DNA of 64,000 nucleotides from the NCBI RefSeq assembly GCF_913064665.1, contig NZ_CAJYBT010000013.1, positions 26,329-90,328 of the forward strand. Reading direction: 5' to 3'. Position 1 is the stretch's first letter. The number at the start of each line of letters is the position of its first letter. Positions 42,499-52,178 of this stretch are shown here, in pieces. The notes under the pieces were generated by a model that saw only the letters and a list, made by a program, of their open reading frames with translations, searched no databases and was not told the DNA's origin. The position numbers and the translations under genes are program-made. This stretch comes from an uncultured Thioclava sp. GTDB lineage: Bacteria > Pseudomonadota > Alphaproteobacteria > Rhodobacterales > Rhodobacteraceae.

Positions 42499-44544
42499 GT
42501 GAGCAAGATTGGGGATACCACCGGTGGGGGACCGGATCGCCAAGGGGATGTAAGCAAAACCGACATGGTGGAGCGGCTGGTGTTGGATGCCGGGATGCGC
42601 GCCGAACGGTTTCGATCCTGTAGGACCAAAGGCAGGGCAATCCCTGCCAACGAAACCGGGCAGTGCACGGCGCCAACGCAGGCGCTTGCCCGGGAGGAAG
42701 GTGGCGTGGAAAGCCCTATGGGGGTGAAAAACGTCCCCGCGAAAGACGCCTCCGGCTCCCCACCCGCGCCACCTTCCGCCACCAAATTTCACCAGCGCGT
42801 CGCGCCGCTGGATTACACGCGCACGCTGTCGCTGATGAAGCGCAAACTCAGGTCCAATCTGGCCTTTGTGGTGCTGATGACATGCGCCACCAATATCTTG
42901 ATCCTCGCGGTGCCGATCTACCTGTTTCAGATCTCGGACCGGGTGTTCACCTCGCGCTCCATCGACACGCTGGTGATGCTCACGATCGTGATTTTGGGCG
43001 CGATCATGGTGCAGACGATACTGGATGCGCTGCGCCGGCTGGTTCTGATGCGCTCGGCCGTCGATGTGGCAGCGCGGCTGGGTGCGCCGGTTCTGTCGGC
43101 GGCGGCGCAGGCCTCGTTGCATTCCAACGGGCGCGAATATCAGGTGCTCGGCGATCTGGGCGCGCTGCGCAGCTTTCTGGTATCTGGCACGCTGCTGTCG
43201 TTTCTGGACGTGCCGTTTGCGCCGATTTTCATGGTAGTGGTGTTCCTGATCCATCCGCATCTGGGGATGATCGTGGTGGGCACGGCGGCGCTGCTGGCAG
43301 TGTTTGCCTGGGTCAACCAAAAGATCACCAGCGACGGGTTTCGCCGTGCCAATCAGGCGCAGACCCGCGCCAACCTGCATCTCGAATCCATGTCGCGCAA
43401 CAGCCAGATCATCAACGCGATGGCGATGATCCCCGAGGCAGTGGCGATCTGGGGGCGCGACACCGCGCAATCGCTCAAGGCGCAGATCGAGGCGCAGGAC
43501 CGCAACGTCTATACCGCCTCGCTGTCGCGGATGTTTCGTCTGTTCACCCAGATCGCAATGCTGGGCTGGGGGGCGTGGCTGTCGTTGGATGGCCAGATCA
43601 CCGGCGGCATGGTGATCGCGGCCTCAATTGTGGCGGGGCGTGCGCTGGCACCGATCGAAGGCGCGATCGAGGGCTGGAACAGCTTTCTTCTGGCGCGCGG
43701 TGCCTATGACCGGGTGGCGCAGTTGCTGGCCTCGGCCAAAAGCCGCAATGACAAGCTGCGCCTGCCCAAGCCGCTAGGGCGGCTGGATGTCGAGCGGCTG
43801 CTCTATGTCCCGCAAGGCACGAAACATGTGGTGCTCAATGCGCTGACCTTCTCGCTGGCGCCGGGCGATCAACTGGCGATCATCGGCAATTCCGGCGCAG
43901 GCAAGACGACGCTGGGCAAGATGCTGGTGGGTTCAATCCTGCCGACCTCGGGGGCGGTGCGGCTGGATCTGATGGATCTGCGCAACTGGGATCCGCGCCA
44001 GCTGGGCGAAATTCTGGGCTATCTGCCCCAAGACGTGCAGCTGTTCCCCGGCACGATCAAGGCCAATATCGCGCGGATGCGGGAGGATGCCAGCGACGAG
44101 GAAATTCACCGCGCCGCCGATCTGGCCGATGTGCATGACATGATCGCAAGCCTGCCGCAGGGCTATGAGACCGTGGTGTCCAGCGATGGCTCGCCGCTGT
44201 CGGGGGGGCAGAAACAGCGCATCGGGTTGGCGCGCGCTTTCTTTGGCGATCCGAAATTCGTGGTGCTGGATGAGCCGAACTCGAACCTTGATACGCTGGG
44301 CGATGCCGCCCTTGTGCGCGCCTTGGGCCATGCGAAACGCTCTGGCATCACGACGATTGTGGTGACGCAGAAACCCTCGCTGCTGAGCGCGGTCGATAAG
44401 ATCATGCTGCTGTCAGATGGCAATATCGCGCTGTTTGGCTGGCGCGCGCAGGTGCTCGCCGAGCTGGAACGGCGCAAGCGCCCGCAACAGCCCCAAGTCG
44501 CGCCACAGGGCCGCACGCCCGCATTTCAAGGAGCTCCGGCATGA
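42499..44544 (+). CDS. type I secretion system permease/ATPase (PrtD/PrsD type)
   Basis: A 681-aa inner-membrane ABC exporter. A GTG start at 42499 follows AAGGGGAG. Residues 1-105 form an unusual polar Pro/Gly-rich extension; the transmembrane domain spans about 120-400 and the nucleotide-binding domain has Walker A GNSGAGKT (463-470), LSGGQKQR (567-574) and Walker B VVLDEPNSNLD. There is no C39 peptidase domain, so it belongs to the exporters for protein substrates with C-terminal signals. It most likely exports the two upstream repeat proteins. A TolC-like outer-membrane channel is not in the cluster. Confidence 0.92.
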   Translation: MSKIGDTTGGGPDRQGDVSKTDMVERLVLDAGMRAERFRSCRTKGRAIPANETGQCTAPTQALAREEGGVESPMGVKNVPAKDASGSPPAPPSATKFHQRVAPLDYTRTLSLMKRKLRSNLAFVVLMTCATNILILAVPIYLFQISDRVFTSRSIDTLVMLTIVILGAIMVQTILDALRRLVLMRSAVDVAARLGAPVLSAAAQASLHSNGREYQVLGDLGALRSFLVSGTLLSFLDVPFAPIFMVVVFLIHPHLGMIVVGTAALLAVFAWVNQKITSDGFRRANQAQTRANLHLESMSRNSQIINAMAMIPEAVAIWGRDTAQSLKAQIEAQDRNVYTASLSRMFRLFTQIAMLGWGAWLSLDGQITGGMVIAASIVAGRALAPIEGAIEGWNSFLLARGAYDRVAQLLASAKSRNDKLRLPKPLGRLDVERLLYVPQGTKHVVLNALTFSLAPGDQLAIIGNSGAGKTTLGKMLVGSILPTSGAVRLDLMDLRNWDPRQLGEILGYLPQDVQLFPGTIKANIARMREDASDEEIHRAADLADVHDMIASLPQGYETVVSSDGSPLSGGQKQRIGLARAFFGDPKFVVLDEPNSNLDTLGDAALVRALGHAKRSGITTIVVTQKPSLLSAVDKIMLLSDGNIALFGWRAQVLAELERRKRPQQPQVAPQGRTPAFQGAPA

Positions 44545-45881
44545 ACAATCGTCAGGACATATCCGATAGCGCAAGCTGGTTTGCCGAGGTGCCGCGCTCG
44601 ATCCGGGGCATGGTAATCATGGGGCTGGTGGTGTTTCTCGCGGCCTTTGGCGGGTTTGGCGTCTGGGCCTTTAGCGCGCCACTTGCGGCGGCAATCATGG
44701 CGCCGGGGTCGTTCGTGGCGACCGGGCGCAACAAGATGATCCAGCACCTCGAAGGCGGGATCATCAAGGAAATCCATATCTCCGAGGGCGATTTTGTTCA
44801 AAAGGGCCAGCCGCTGATGCGACTGGATGAGACCTCGGCGCTGGCCAATGAGCGCGCACTGTTTTTGCGCCGCGCCCGGCTGGAGGCGATGGAGGCGCGC
44901 ATCACCGCCGAATATGACGGCTGGCGCGAATTGCGCCTGCCCGAATGGCTACTAGAGGCGCGCGCCGATCCCGAAGTGGCGGCGATGCTGGATGCTCAGC
45001 AACTGTCGTTCAACGTCACCAAGGCCAAGGTCGAAAGCGAGTTGGACCTGCTGTCACGCAATATCGCCGCGATGGAAAGCCGCATGCGGGGCTATAGCGC
45101 GCAGCTTGAGGCCACGCGCGCCCAGCGTGGGATGTTGGCCGAAGATCATGCGAGCAAAAAACAACTGTTCGAAAACGGACTGATCCGGCGCACCGAGTTC
45201 AACGCGATCCGGCGCGCGCTGGCGGATGCTGATGGTCAGATCGGGCGGCTGGCGGCGGAAGTGTCGGAAAGCGAGGAGATGCGTGCGAAATATCAAGCGC
45301 AAACGACACAGACGATTGAAACGCACCGCCAAGCCGCGCTGGATGAGCTGGAAACCGTGCAGGCCGAACTGGACGGCGTGCGCGAACAGGAACGCAAGGC
45401 CAACTCGATCCTGAAGCGTATTGTGATCGAAAGCCCCGTGTCGGGCACGGTCGTGGCGCTGAATTATTCGGGCGCGGGCGGCGTGGTCGAGGCGGGTAAG
45501 GTGATTGCCGAAATCCTGCCCTCTGAGGCGCCGCTGATCATCGAGACGATGATCGCGCGCACCGATATCGACGCGGTGAAGATCGGCCAGACCGCCTCGG
45601 TGCGCCTGACCGCGCTGAACCAGCGCACCACCCCGATCTTGAAGGGCGAGGTCTATTACATCTCGGCGGATGCGATTGTCGAACGCTCGGCGGCAACCCC
45701 GCGCGAGGTCTATCTGGCGCGCATCCGGCTGCCGCAATCCGAATTGCGCCGGGTGCCGGGATTTGCGCCGATGCCGGGGATGCCCGTTTTGGTGATGATC
45801 GAGACCGCTTCGCGCACATTTGCGCAATATATCGCCAAGCCTGTGGCGGATTCGATGCAACGCGCCTTTCGCGAACATTAA
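44541..45881 (+). CDS. HlyD-family type I secretion periplasmic adaptor
   Basis: A 446-aa membrane fusion protein joining the exporter to the outer-membrane channel. One N-terminal span (about 24-48), a split biotinyl-lipoyl domain (MIQHLEGGIIKEIHISEGDF and IVIESPVSGTVVALNYSGAG), a long coiled-coil hairpin (about 105-290) and a C-terminal beta domain are visible. It overlaps the ATPase gene by four bases, which binds the two into one unit. Confidence 0.94.
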   Translation: MNNRQDISDSASWFAEVPRSIRGMVIMGLVVFLAAFGGFGVWAFSAPLAAAIMAPGSFVATGRNKMIQHLEGGIIKEIHISEGDFVQKGQPLMRLDETSALANERALFLRRARLEAMEARITAEYDGWRELRLPEWLLEARADPEVAAMLDAQQLSFNVTKAKVESELDLLSRNIAAMESRMRGYSAQLEATRAQRGMLAEDHASKKQLFENGLIRRTEFNAIRRALADADGQIGRLAAEVSESEEMRAKYQAQTTQTIETHRQAALDELETVQAELDGVREQERKANSILKRIVIESPVSGTVVALNYSGAGGVVEAGKVIAEILPSEAPLIIETMIARTDIDAVKIGQTASVRLTALNQRTTPILKGEVYYISADAIVERSAATPREVYLARIRLPQSELRRVPGFAPMPGMPVLVMIETASRTFAQYIAKPVADSMQRAFREH

Positions 45882-45908
45882 AGCCCGCCGCAGGGTTTGA
45901 CCTTACGT

Positions 45909-45943
45909 AAAACGCGGGGCCATATGAGTTGGTCCCGCGTTTT
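45909..45943 (+). terminator. terminator after the secretion genes
   Basis: The perfect 10-bp stem aaaacgcggg (45909-45918) and cccgcgtttt (45934-45943) with a 15-base loop and T residues lies 28 bases after the HlyD stop. It likely separates the exporter unit from the outer-membrane gene that follows. Confidence 0.75.
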
Positions 45944-45960
45944 AAAGTTAGGTTTTTTAG

Positions 45961-47394
45961 ATGTCGCATCGCTCCCTTTTGCCTCTCGCTATTGTCGCCA
46001 GCTTGCTGCCCGTGGGTGCGAACGCGTTTGAAATTGGAGTGGGCTATGAGGGCCTGAACAATCCGCGCACCCCGATTGAGGGCTTGGCGCGGGTCTATTT
46101 CGGGCGCGATCTGGGGCGCGGCATCAGCTTTGGTCAGTCGATCTATGCCGGGGCCAAGGGCGATGGCGGGGGCGCGTTTTTCTGGGGCATTGAGGGCATC
46201 AAACGCTTTGCGCTGAGTGAGCGCATTTCGCTGAACACCGCGTTGTTTCTGGGCGGAGGCGGTGGCGCGGCGGTTGTCGTGGGCGATGGTTTCATGACCC
46301 GCGCCGGGATTGGCTTTGGCTATGCGCTGAGCGAGCGTGTCGATGCCGAACTGGGCGCGAGCTATATCAAAATCGCGGGTGCAGACATTGAAAACACGGC
46401 CCTGACGGCGGGGCTGACCTGGCATATCGGCGCAGGCGAAGATCAGCGCGCGCTGACGGGATCACCGCTGTCGATGCCGCTGCGCTCGGTTTCGATCCGG
46501 GGGTCGTATGCGGATATGGGCGGCAGTCGTGACCGCACCGGCGCACCGCAGACGAATTTGAAACTGGCGGGCGCTGAGGCGAGTTTTCTGCTGGGCGGGC
46601 GCAATGAGTTGGTGCTGTCGGGTGATGGCGCGGCGAGTGGCGGCGAAGGCTATATGCAAATCTTTGGCGGACTGCGCCACCGCATCGCGCTGGGCAATCG
46701 CGCCTCGGTTTACGGGCAAGCCGCGCTTGGCTTTGGCGGCGGTGGTCAGGTCGATACCGGGGGCGGCGTTTTGCTGGATGCAGGGCTGGGCGTCAGCGTG
46801 GCGCTGCTGCCTTGGGCCGATCTAGACCTGTCGGTCGGTAAAACCCTTGCGCCCGATGGCGATATGAACGCCACGGTGGCACGCATCGGTTTGACGCGGG
46901 TGTTCCGGCGCAGTGTCGAGGCCGGACCGGTCAGCGCACAGCCGCAACACTGGGCCTATACGCTGGGGATTTCGATGCAAGATCCCAATACCGCGTTTCG
47001 CAAAGCCGGGGCGACGGCGACGGGCAAGCCTGTGATGCAGGAAAGCTCGATTGATCTGTTCCTCAATGACAAGCTTTATGTCACCGGCAATGCGCAGACC
47101 GCTTTGGGCGGCGATGTTGCGGGCTACGCGATCGGGCTGCTGGGTCTTGGCTGGCGTCAGCCGATCGCGGATCGCTGGGCGATTTCGCTTGAAGGGCGCG
47201 TAGGCGCGGCGGGCGGTGGCGGCGTTGATGTGGCCGGCGGCGTGATCGGATCTGTGGCGATAGAGGCCGATTATGCGCTCAATGATACGATGAGCCTGTC
47301 GGTCGGACTGGGCAAGATCAAGGCACTGAAAGGCGGCGGCATGGCCCCCACCACGCTGACTGCGGGGCTAAAATTTCCCTTTACAACGCATTGA
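45961..47394 (+). CDS. outer-membrane beta-barrel candidate with three internal repeats
   Basis: A 477-aa protein with a signal peptide (cleavage after about residue 22, GANA). The mature part consists of alternating hydrophobic/polar strands and three similar segments, about 55-155, 215-315 and 370-473. Each contains a Gly run (98-102, 259-262, 418-421) after an R-S/A-hydrophobic strand and closes with a DLxLSVGK-like strand (ELGASYIKI, DLSVGKTLA, SLSVGLGKI). I do not recognise a family. It may be part of the surface apparatus; TolC homology is not visible. Confidence 0.7.
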   Translation: MSHRSLLPLAIVASLLPVGANAFEIGVGYEGLNNPRTPIEGLARVYFGRDLGRGISFGQSIYAGAKGDGGGAFFWGIEGIKRFALSERISLNTALFLGGGGGAAVVVGDGFMTRAGIGFGYALSERVDAELGASYIKIAGADIENTALTAGLTWHIGAGEDQRALTGSPLSMPLRSVSIRGSYADMGGSRDRTGAPQTNLKLAGAEASFLLGGRNELVLSGDGAASGGEGYMQIFGGLRHRIALGNRASVYGQAALGFGGGGQVDTGGGVLLDAGLGVSVALLPWADLDLSVGKTLAPDGDMNATVARIGLTRVFRRSVEAGPVSAQPQHWAYTLGISMQDPNTAFRKAGATATGKPVMQESSIDLFLNDKLYVTGNAQTALGGDVAGYAIGLLGLGWRQPIADRWAISLEGRVGAAGGGGVDVAGGVIGSVAIEADYALNDTMSLSVGLGKIKALKGGGMAPTTLTAGLKFPFTTH

Positions 47395-47399
47395 GCGAC

Positions 47400-47420
47400 G
47401 GCCCCATCGGGCCAGTTTTT
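47400..47420 (+). terminator. intrinsic terminator of the beta-barrel gene
   Basis: The stem ggccc/gggcc (47400-47404 with 47409-47413), a CATC loop and five T residues at 47416-47420 lie just after the stop codon at 47394. Confidence 0.65.
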
Positions 47421-47575
47421 GCCTTGAAAATCAGCGGCGGCGCTATTCCTGACAAAAATAATCGTCATATTTTCGTGAAAAATACCAGAGTTGAATTGTC
47501 AGAGATCAAATCGCGCGCTATCTCCTGATTGTAAGGATCGAGAGATTGAGTCGTATCCGCCATGGAGTTGATCGC

Positions 47576-47860
47576 ATGATGGCCAGCCCTGAAAAAATCG
47601 AAGCCGCCGTGGCGTTGCCCCTTGGCGAATGTCGCCGTGGCTTTCGCGGCACGCTGGTTTCCGTCTCGCCCGTTGCGACCCAAGGTGGGTTTGACCCCGA
47701 AGAACTCGAACGCCGCCTGCTGGAGCTTGGTTTTATCGAGGGTGCCTCGGTTCACATCCTGCACGAAGGCCCGTTCGGGCGTGACCCGATTGCCGTGCGT
47801 GTGAATGACACCACGGTTGCGCTGCGCCGACATGAGGCGATGGCGATCCTCGCGGAATGA
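47576..47860 (+). CDS. feoA: ferrous iron transport protein A
   Basis: A 94-aa SH3-like FeoA that assists FeoB. It has LPLGECRRGFRGTL and the ELGFIEGASVHILHEGPFGR core, with RVNDTTVALRR at the end. GGAG at 47564 selects the ATG at 47576. It overlaps feoB by four bases. Confidence 0.93.
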   Translation: MMASPEKIEAAVALPLGECRRGFRGTLVSVSPVATQGGFDPEELERRLLELGFIEGASVHILHEGPFGRDPIAVRVNDTTVALRRHEAMAILAE

Positions 47861-49761
47861 GTTCGGCGTCCGCCATATCCCAGCCCCAAGCCATCCTGCC
47901 AGACCCCGACGCGCAACGCTTTGAGGCCGCGCTGGTGGGTGCGCCCAATTGCGGCAAGACGGCGCTGTTCAACGCGATGACGGGGGCCACCCAGAAGGTT
48001 GGCAACTATTCCGGCGTCACGGTCGAGCGCAAAATCGGCATTGCCACCACGGCGGCGGGGCGGCGGTTTTCCGTGATCGACCTGCCCGGCACGCATAGCT
48101 TGCGCGCGCGCTCTCCGGATGAAGAAGTCACCCGCGACGTGTTGCTGGGGCAGCGCAAGGGCGAGCGTGTGCCCGACATGATCCTTGCGGTGGCCGATGC
48201 CACGAACCTGCGCGGCGCGCTGCGTCTGGTGGGCGAGCTGAAAAAGGTCGGACTGCCGATTGTTCTGATCCTGAACATGATCGATATCGCGCGCCATCGT
48301 GGCTTGCAGATCGACCATGAGGCGCTGTCGGATGATCTGGGCATTCCCGTTGTCACCGCAACCGCTGTGCGCCGTGGCGGGCTGGATGCGCTGTGGGCCT
48401 GCGTCGATCCGATGCTGGAAGCGGGCGTCGAACCTGCCAAGGAAAGCACATGGCAAGCGCCCAGTTCGCATGATCTGCGCGTCGCGATGCGTGAGGCAGA
48501 ACGGCTGGTCAACGCCCATGTCATCCGCCCGCCCGAACCCGATACCGTCTCGGCCAAGATCGACCGGGTGGTGCTCAATCCGATTGCCGGGCCGCTGATC
48601 TTGCTGGCGATCCTGTTCACGATGTTTCAAGCGGTGTTTAGCTGGGCCACGCCGTTTATGGATGCGATTGACGCTGCTTTTACCGGGCTGGGCGTGCTGG
48701 TCAGTGATCTGTTGCCCGAGGGGCTGATCCAGAGTTTCCTCGTGGATGGGGTGATTGCCGGGATCGGGTCGATCCTCATTTTCCTACCCCAGATCCTGTT
48801 CACTTTCTTCTTCATCCTGCTGCTTGAAGATTTCGGCTACATGGCGCGCGCGGCGTTCCTGATGGACCGGATCATGGGCAAGGCGGGGCTGAACGGGCGC
48901 GCGTTTATCCCGCTGCTGTCCAGCTTTGCCTGCGCGATCCCCGGCATCATGGCGGCGCGCGTGATCGACAATAAACGCGACCGGCTAACGACGATTTTGG
49001 TCGCGCCGCTGATGACCTGCTCGGCGCGTATCCCGGTTTACACGCTGATCATCGCCGCCTTCATTCCGCCCATCAAGGTCGCGGGGCTGAGCCTGCAAGG
49101 CCTGGTGATGTTCGGGCTGTATGCGGCGGGGGTGCTCAGCGTGTTGGTCGTGGCTTTTGTCGCGCGCTACCTGTTCTCGCGCGAAGAGCGCAACGCGCCG
49201 CTGATGCTGGACCTGCCCGATTACAAACTGCCCCGCCCTCGCAATATCTTTCTGGGCCTTTACCAACGCGCGCGGGTGTTTTTGCGCCGCGCGGGCACGG
49301 TCATCTTCTGGGCGATGGTGATCATCTGGGTGCTGTCGACCTTCCCGATGGCCCCCGAGGGCGCGACGGGCCCCGCGATCAACTATTCCTTTGCGGCGAT
49401 GATCGGCAAGTTCATTGCTCCGGCGTTGGCACCGCTGGGCTTTAACTGGCAGATCGCGGTGGCGCTGGTGCCGGGCATGGCCGCGCGCGAGGTTGCTGTG
49501 GCGGGTCTGGCGACGGTTTATGCGGTGTCGGGCGATGGCGGGCTGATCCACACGCTGGCCGGGCAATGGAGCCTTGGCACCGCGCTGTCGCTGCTCGCGT
49601 GGTATATCTTTGCGCCGCAATGCATCTCGACGCTGGCGGTGATCCGGCGCGAGGCAGGCGCGGCGAAATGGATGTGGGTGGCGCTGATCTATATGTTCGC
49701 GCTGGCCTATCTCGCCTCGCTGGTGACCTATCAGATCGCGGCATCCTTGGGCGCGGGTTAA
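47857..49761 (+). CDS. feoB: ferrous iron transporter B (GTPase)
   Basis: A 634-aa Fe2+ transporter. The N-terminal G domain has G1 GAPNCGKT (28-35), G3 DLPG (75-78) and G4 NMID; the membrane part carries the two Gate regions, the first with LLSSFACAIPGIMAARVI and the second with GMAAREVAVAGLATVYA. E. coli FeoB is 773 aa; this shorter form lacks part of the spacer and the C-terminal tail. It imports ferrous iron under low oxygen. A Fur/Irr-type site upstream could not be confirmed. Confidence 0.95.
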   Translation: MSSASAISQPQAILPDPDAQRFEAALVGAPNCGKTALFNAMTGATQKVGNYSGVTVERKIGIATTAAGRRFSVIDLPGTHSLRARSPDEEVTRDVLLGQRKGERVPDMILAVADATNLRGALRLVGELKKVGLPIVLILNMIDIARHRGLQIDHEALSDDLGIPVVTATAVRRGGLDALWACVDPMLEAGVEPAKESTWQAPSSHDLRVAMREAERLVNAHVIRPPEPDTVSAKIDRVVLNPIAGPLILLAILFTMFQAVFSWATPFMDAIDAAFTGLGVLVSDLLPEGLIQSFLVDGVIAGIGSILIFLPQILFTFFFILLLEDFGYMARAAFLMDRIMGKAGLNGRAFIPLLSSFACAIPGIMAARVIDNKRDRLTTILVAPLMTCSARIPVYTLIIAAFIPPIKVAGLSLQGLVMFGLYAAGVLSVLVVAFVARYLFSREERNAPLMLDLPDYKLPRPRNIFLGLYQRARVFLRRAGTVIFWAMVIIWVLSTFPMAPEGATGPAINYSFAAMIGKFIAPALAPLGFNWQIAVALVPGMAAREVAVAGLATVYAVSGDGGLIHTLAGQWSLGTALSLLAWYIFAPQCISTLAVIRREAGAAKWMWVALIYMFALAYLASLVTYQIAASLGAG

Positions 49762-49977
49762 GCGTCGATTCGCGATCCGCGCGCGACGTATTTGCGGCGC
49801 GATACGCACCAAACCGCTCTCTTTTAACTCACAACCCATCACATACCTGTGCTTCGCGCGTCAGGTGTCTGGCCACTTCAGAGCCTTGCGGGCTGCGCGA
49901 TGCGCTAAGTGGGACTGGGATTTTGCGTCAAATTCAGCCCCGCGCAGCAATCACGCGCGCCTTGCACATGCTGAAAC

Positions 49978-49995
49978 CCGTTACAGAACTGTCAA
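49978..49995 (+). promoter_or_regulatory. possible PhoB box upstream of pstS
   Basis: Two halves with an 11-base period, ccgttac and ctgtcaa, match the PhoB half-site CTGTCAT at 4 and 6 of 7 positions and sit about 90 bases before the pstS start. The first half is weak. The rest of the 320-base gap between feoB and pstS shows no gene I can support. Confidence 0.4.
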
Positions 49996-50084
49996 GAACC
50001 GACCCTAGCGAAGGGGTTAAGCCATGCCCGAACGTTCGGCGTGGTGGTGAACCAATCACCTGGGATCAAGACAAGGACCGTATC

Positions 50085-51140
50085 ATGATCACCCTTCGTA
50101 TTCTCGCCCGTGGCGCTGCCCTCGCCGGAGCGACCCTCGCATATGCTGCCGTCGCACAGGCCGCTGACCTGTCGGGCGCTGGCGCGACCTTCCCCTACCC
50201 GATCTACTCGGACTGGGCGAAAACCTATCAGGCAAAAACCGGCACCGGCCTGAACTATCAGGCAATCGGCTCGGGCGGCGGGATCAAGCAGATCGAAGCG
50301 CGCACCGTGACCTTTGGCGCGTCCGACAAGCCGCTGGGCGGGGATGAGCTGGCCAAGAATACGCTGGTGCAATTTCCTACCGTAATGGGCGGGATCGTTC
50401 CGGTCGTGCATCTCGATGGCGTCAAGCCCGGCGAGATGGTTCTGGACGGTGCCACGCTGGCCGCGATCTATGAGGGCAAGATCACCAAGTGGAACGACCC
50501 CGCGATTGCCAAGCTGAACCCGCAGGTCAAGCTGCCCGATGCCGCGATTGCCGTGGTGCATCGCTCGGACGGTTCGGGTACCACGTTCAACTTCACCTAT
50601 TATCTGGCCGCTGTTGACGCGGGCTGGAAGAGCGACATTGGCGTCTCGACGGCAGTGGAATGGCCCGTGGGTCTTGGGGCCAAGGGCAACCAAGGCGTCG
50701 CTGCGAATGTCGATCAGACCGCCAATTCGATCGGCTATGTCGAATATGCCTACGCGCTGCAAAACAAGATGACCTACACCGATATGATCAACAAAGACGG
50801 CAAGCGCGTGGCCCCGAAATCGGACGCCTTCGCCGCTGCTGCCGCGAATGCGGATTGGTCGAGCCAGCCGGGCTTTGGTGTGATCTTGGCAAACCAGCCG
50901 GGTGCGAACACGTGGCCGATGACGGCAGCGACCTTTATCTTGATGCATTCCGATGCCAAAGATCCGGCTGCTTCAGCGGAAGCGCTCAAGTTCTTTGACT
51001 GGGCCTATGCCAATGGCGGCACGGCGGCTGCCAAGCTCGACTACATCCCGATGCCCGACAATGTGGTCGCGCAGATCAAAAAAGAATGGGCTCAGATCAA
51101 GGGCAAAGACGGCGCTGCCGTCTGGGCAATGAACAACTGA
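50085..51140 (+). CDS. pstS: phosphate ABC transporter, periplasmic phosphate-binding protein
   Basis: A 351-aa periplasmic protein with a 26-residue signal peptide, then DLSGAGATFPYPIYSDWAK. Phosphate-contact motifs are seen: GSGGGIKQI, FGASDKPL and the HRSDGSGTTFNFTYYL loop. AAGGA precedes the ATG at 50085. It starts the pst operon and takes up inorganic phosphate. Confidence 0.96.
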   Translation: MITLRILARGAALAGATLAYAAVAQAADLSGAGATFPYPIYSDWAKTYQAKTGTGLNYQAIGSGGGIKQIEARTVTFGASDKPLGGDELAKNTLVQFPTVMGGIVPVVHLDGVKPGEMVLDGATLAAIYEGKITKWNDPAIAKLNPQVKLPDAAIAVVHRSDGSGTTFNFTYYLAAVDAGWKSDIGVSTAVEWPVGLGAKGNQGVAANVDQTANSIGYVEYAYALQNKMTYTDMINKDGKRVAPKSDAFAAAAANADWSSQPGFGVILANQPGANTWPMTAATFILMHSDAKDPAASAEALKFFDWAYANGGTAAAKLDYIPMPDNVVAQIKKEWAQIKGKDGAAVWAMNN

Positions 51141-51158
51141 TCTGTCCCTAAGAGATGT

Positions 51159-51187
51159 GGGGAGGGCTGCCATTGGTAGCCCTCCCC
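51159..51187 (+). promoter_or_regulatory. hairpin between pstS and pstC
   Basis: A perfect 10-bp stem (ggggagggct with agccctcccc) that can extend inward, with a T-rich stretch after it (TATTTT by 51196). It is likely an attenuator or 3'-end protector that makes pstS message more abundant than pstCAB. Confidence 0.7.
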
Positions 51188-51211
51188 TTGCCTATTTTCG
51201 CGGAGACTAAA

Positions 51212-52177
51212 ATGGCCATCACGCAAGAGTTCAGCGGCAGGGCACGCGCAAACCCGGCGGCGCGCGCGGACCGGATTTTCTTTGCCCTGACACTGGGCGC
51301 GGCGCTGATCGTGTTGGCGGTCTTGCTGGGGGTGTTTGTCTCGCTGAGCTGGGGCGCTTGGCCTGCCTTTCAGGAATTCGGGCTGCGGTTTCTGATCACC
51401 GAAAAATGGAACCCCGTGACTGACAAATTCGGCGCGCTCGCACCGCTTTACGGCACGGTTGTTACCTCGGTGATCGCGATGGTGATTGCGGTGCCCGTTG
51501 GGCTGGGGATCGCGATTTTCTTGACCGAGACCTGCCCGCGCGTGCTGCGCCGCCCCTTGGGCATCGCGATTGAGCTGCTCGCGGGGATTCCCTCGATCAT
51601 CTACGGGATCTGGGGGATGTTCGTCTTTGCGCCGTTCATGCAATCGGTGGTGCAGCCCGCCTTGATCGACACGCTGGGGCATGTGCCCGGTATCGGTATG
51701 CTGTTTTCGGGCGCGCCCTACGGGATCGGGATGCTGACGGCGGGGCTGATCTTGGCAATGATGGTGCTGCCCTTCATCGCCTCGCTGGCGCGCGACATCT
51801 TTCTGACGGTGCCCGATATGCTGCGCGAAAGCGCCTATGGGCTGGGCATGACCCGCTGGGAGGTCAACCGCCATATCGTCATCCCGCATGTGCGCACGGC
51901 GCTTGTGGGGGGCGTGATGCTGGCGCTGGGGCGGGCCTTGGGCGAGACGATGGCAGTGACCTTTGTGATTGGCAACGCGCATCGCATTTCGGGCTCGATC
52001 CTTGCGCCGGGGACGACGATTTCCGCCGCCATCGCCAATGAGTTCACCGAGGCCACGACGCCGCTTTATACCGCCTCGCTGATCGCGCTGGGGCTGGTGT
52101 TGTTCATCCTCACCTTCATCGTTCTGGCCTGCGCGCAATGGATGTTGCGGCGGATGAAACGCAAAGCGGGGGTGTGA
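51212..52177 (+). CDS. pstC: phosphate ABC transporter permease PstC
   Basis: A 321-aa permease with six spans and the coupling loop [20 protein letters not shown]. The N-terminus carries the PstC periplasmic segment [20 protein letters not shown]. The start at 51212 follows CGGAG. It forms the channel with PstA. Confidence 0.95.
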   Translation: MAITQEFSGRARANPAARADRIFFALTLGAALIVLAVLLGVFVSLSWGAWPAFQEFGLRFLITEKWNPVTDKFGALAPLYGTVVTSVIAMVIAVPVGLGIAIFLTETCPRVLRRPLGIAIELLAGIPSIIYGIWGMFVFAPFMQSVVQPALIDTLGHVPGIGMLFSGAPYGIGMLTAGLILAMMVLPFIASLARDIFLTVPDMLRESAYGLGMTRWEVNRHIVIPHVRTALVGGVMLALGRALGETMAVTFVIGNAHRISGSILAPGTTISAAIANEFTEATTPLYTASLIALGLVLFILTFIVLACAQWMLRRMKRKAGV

Positions 52178-52178
52178 G

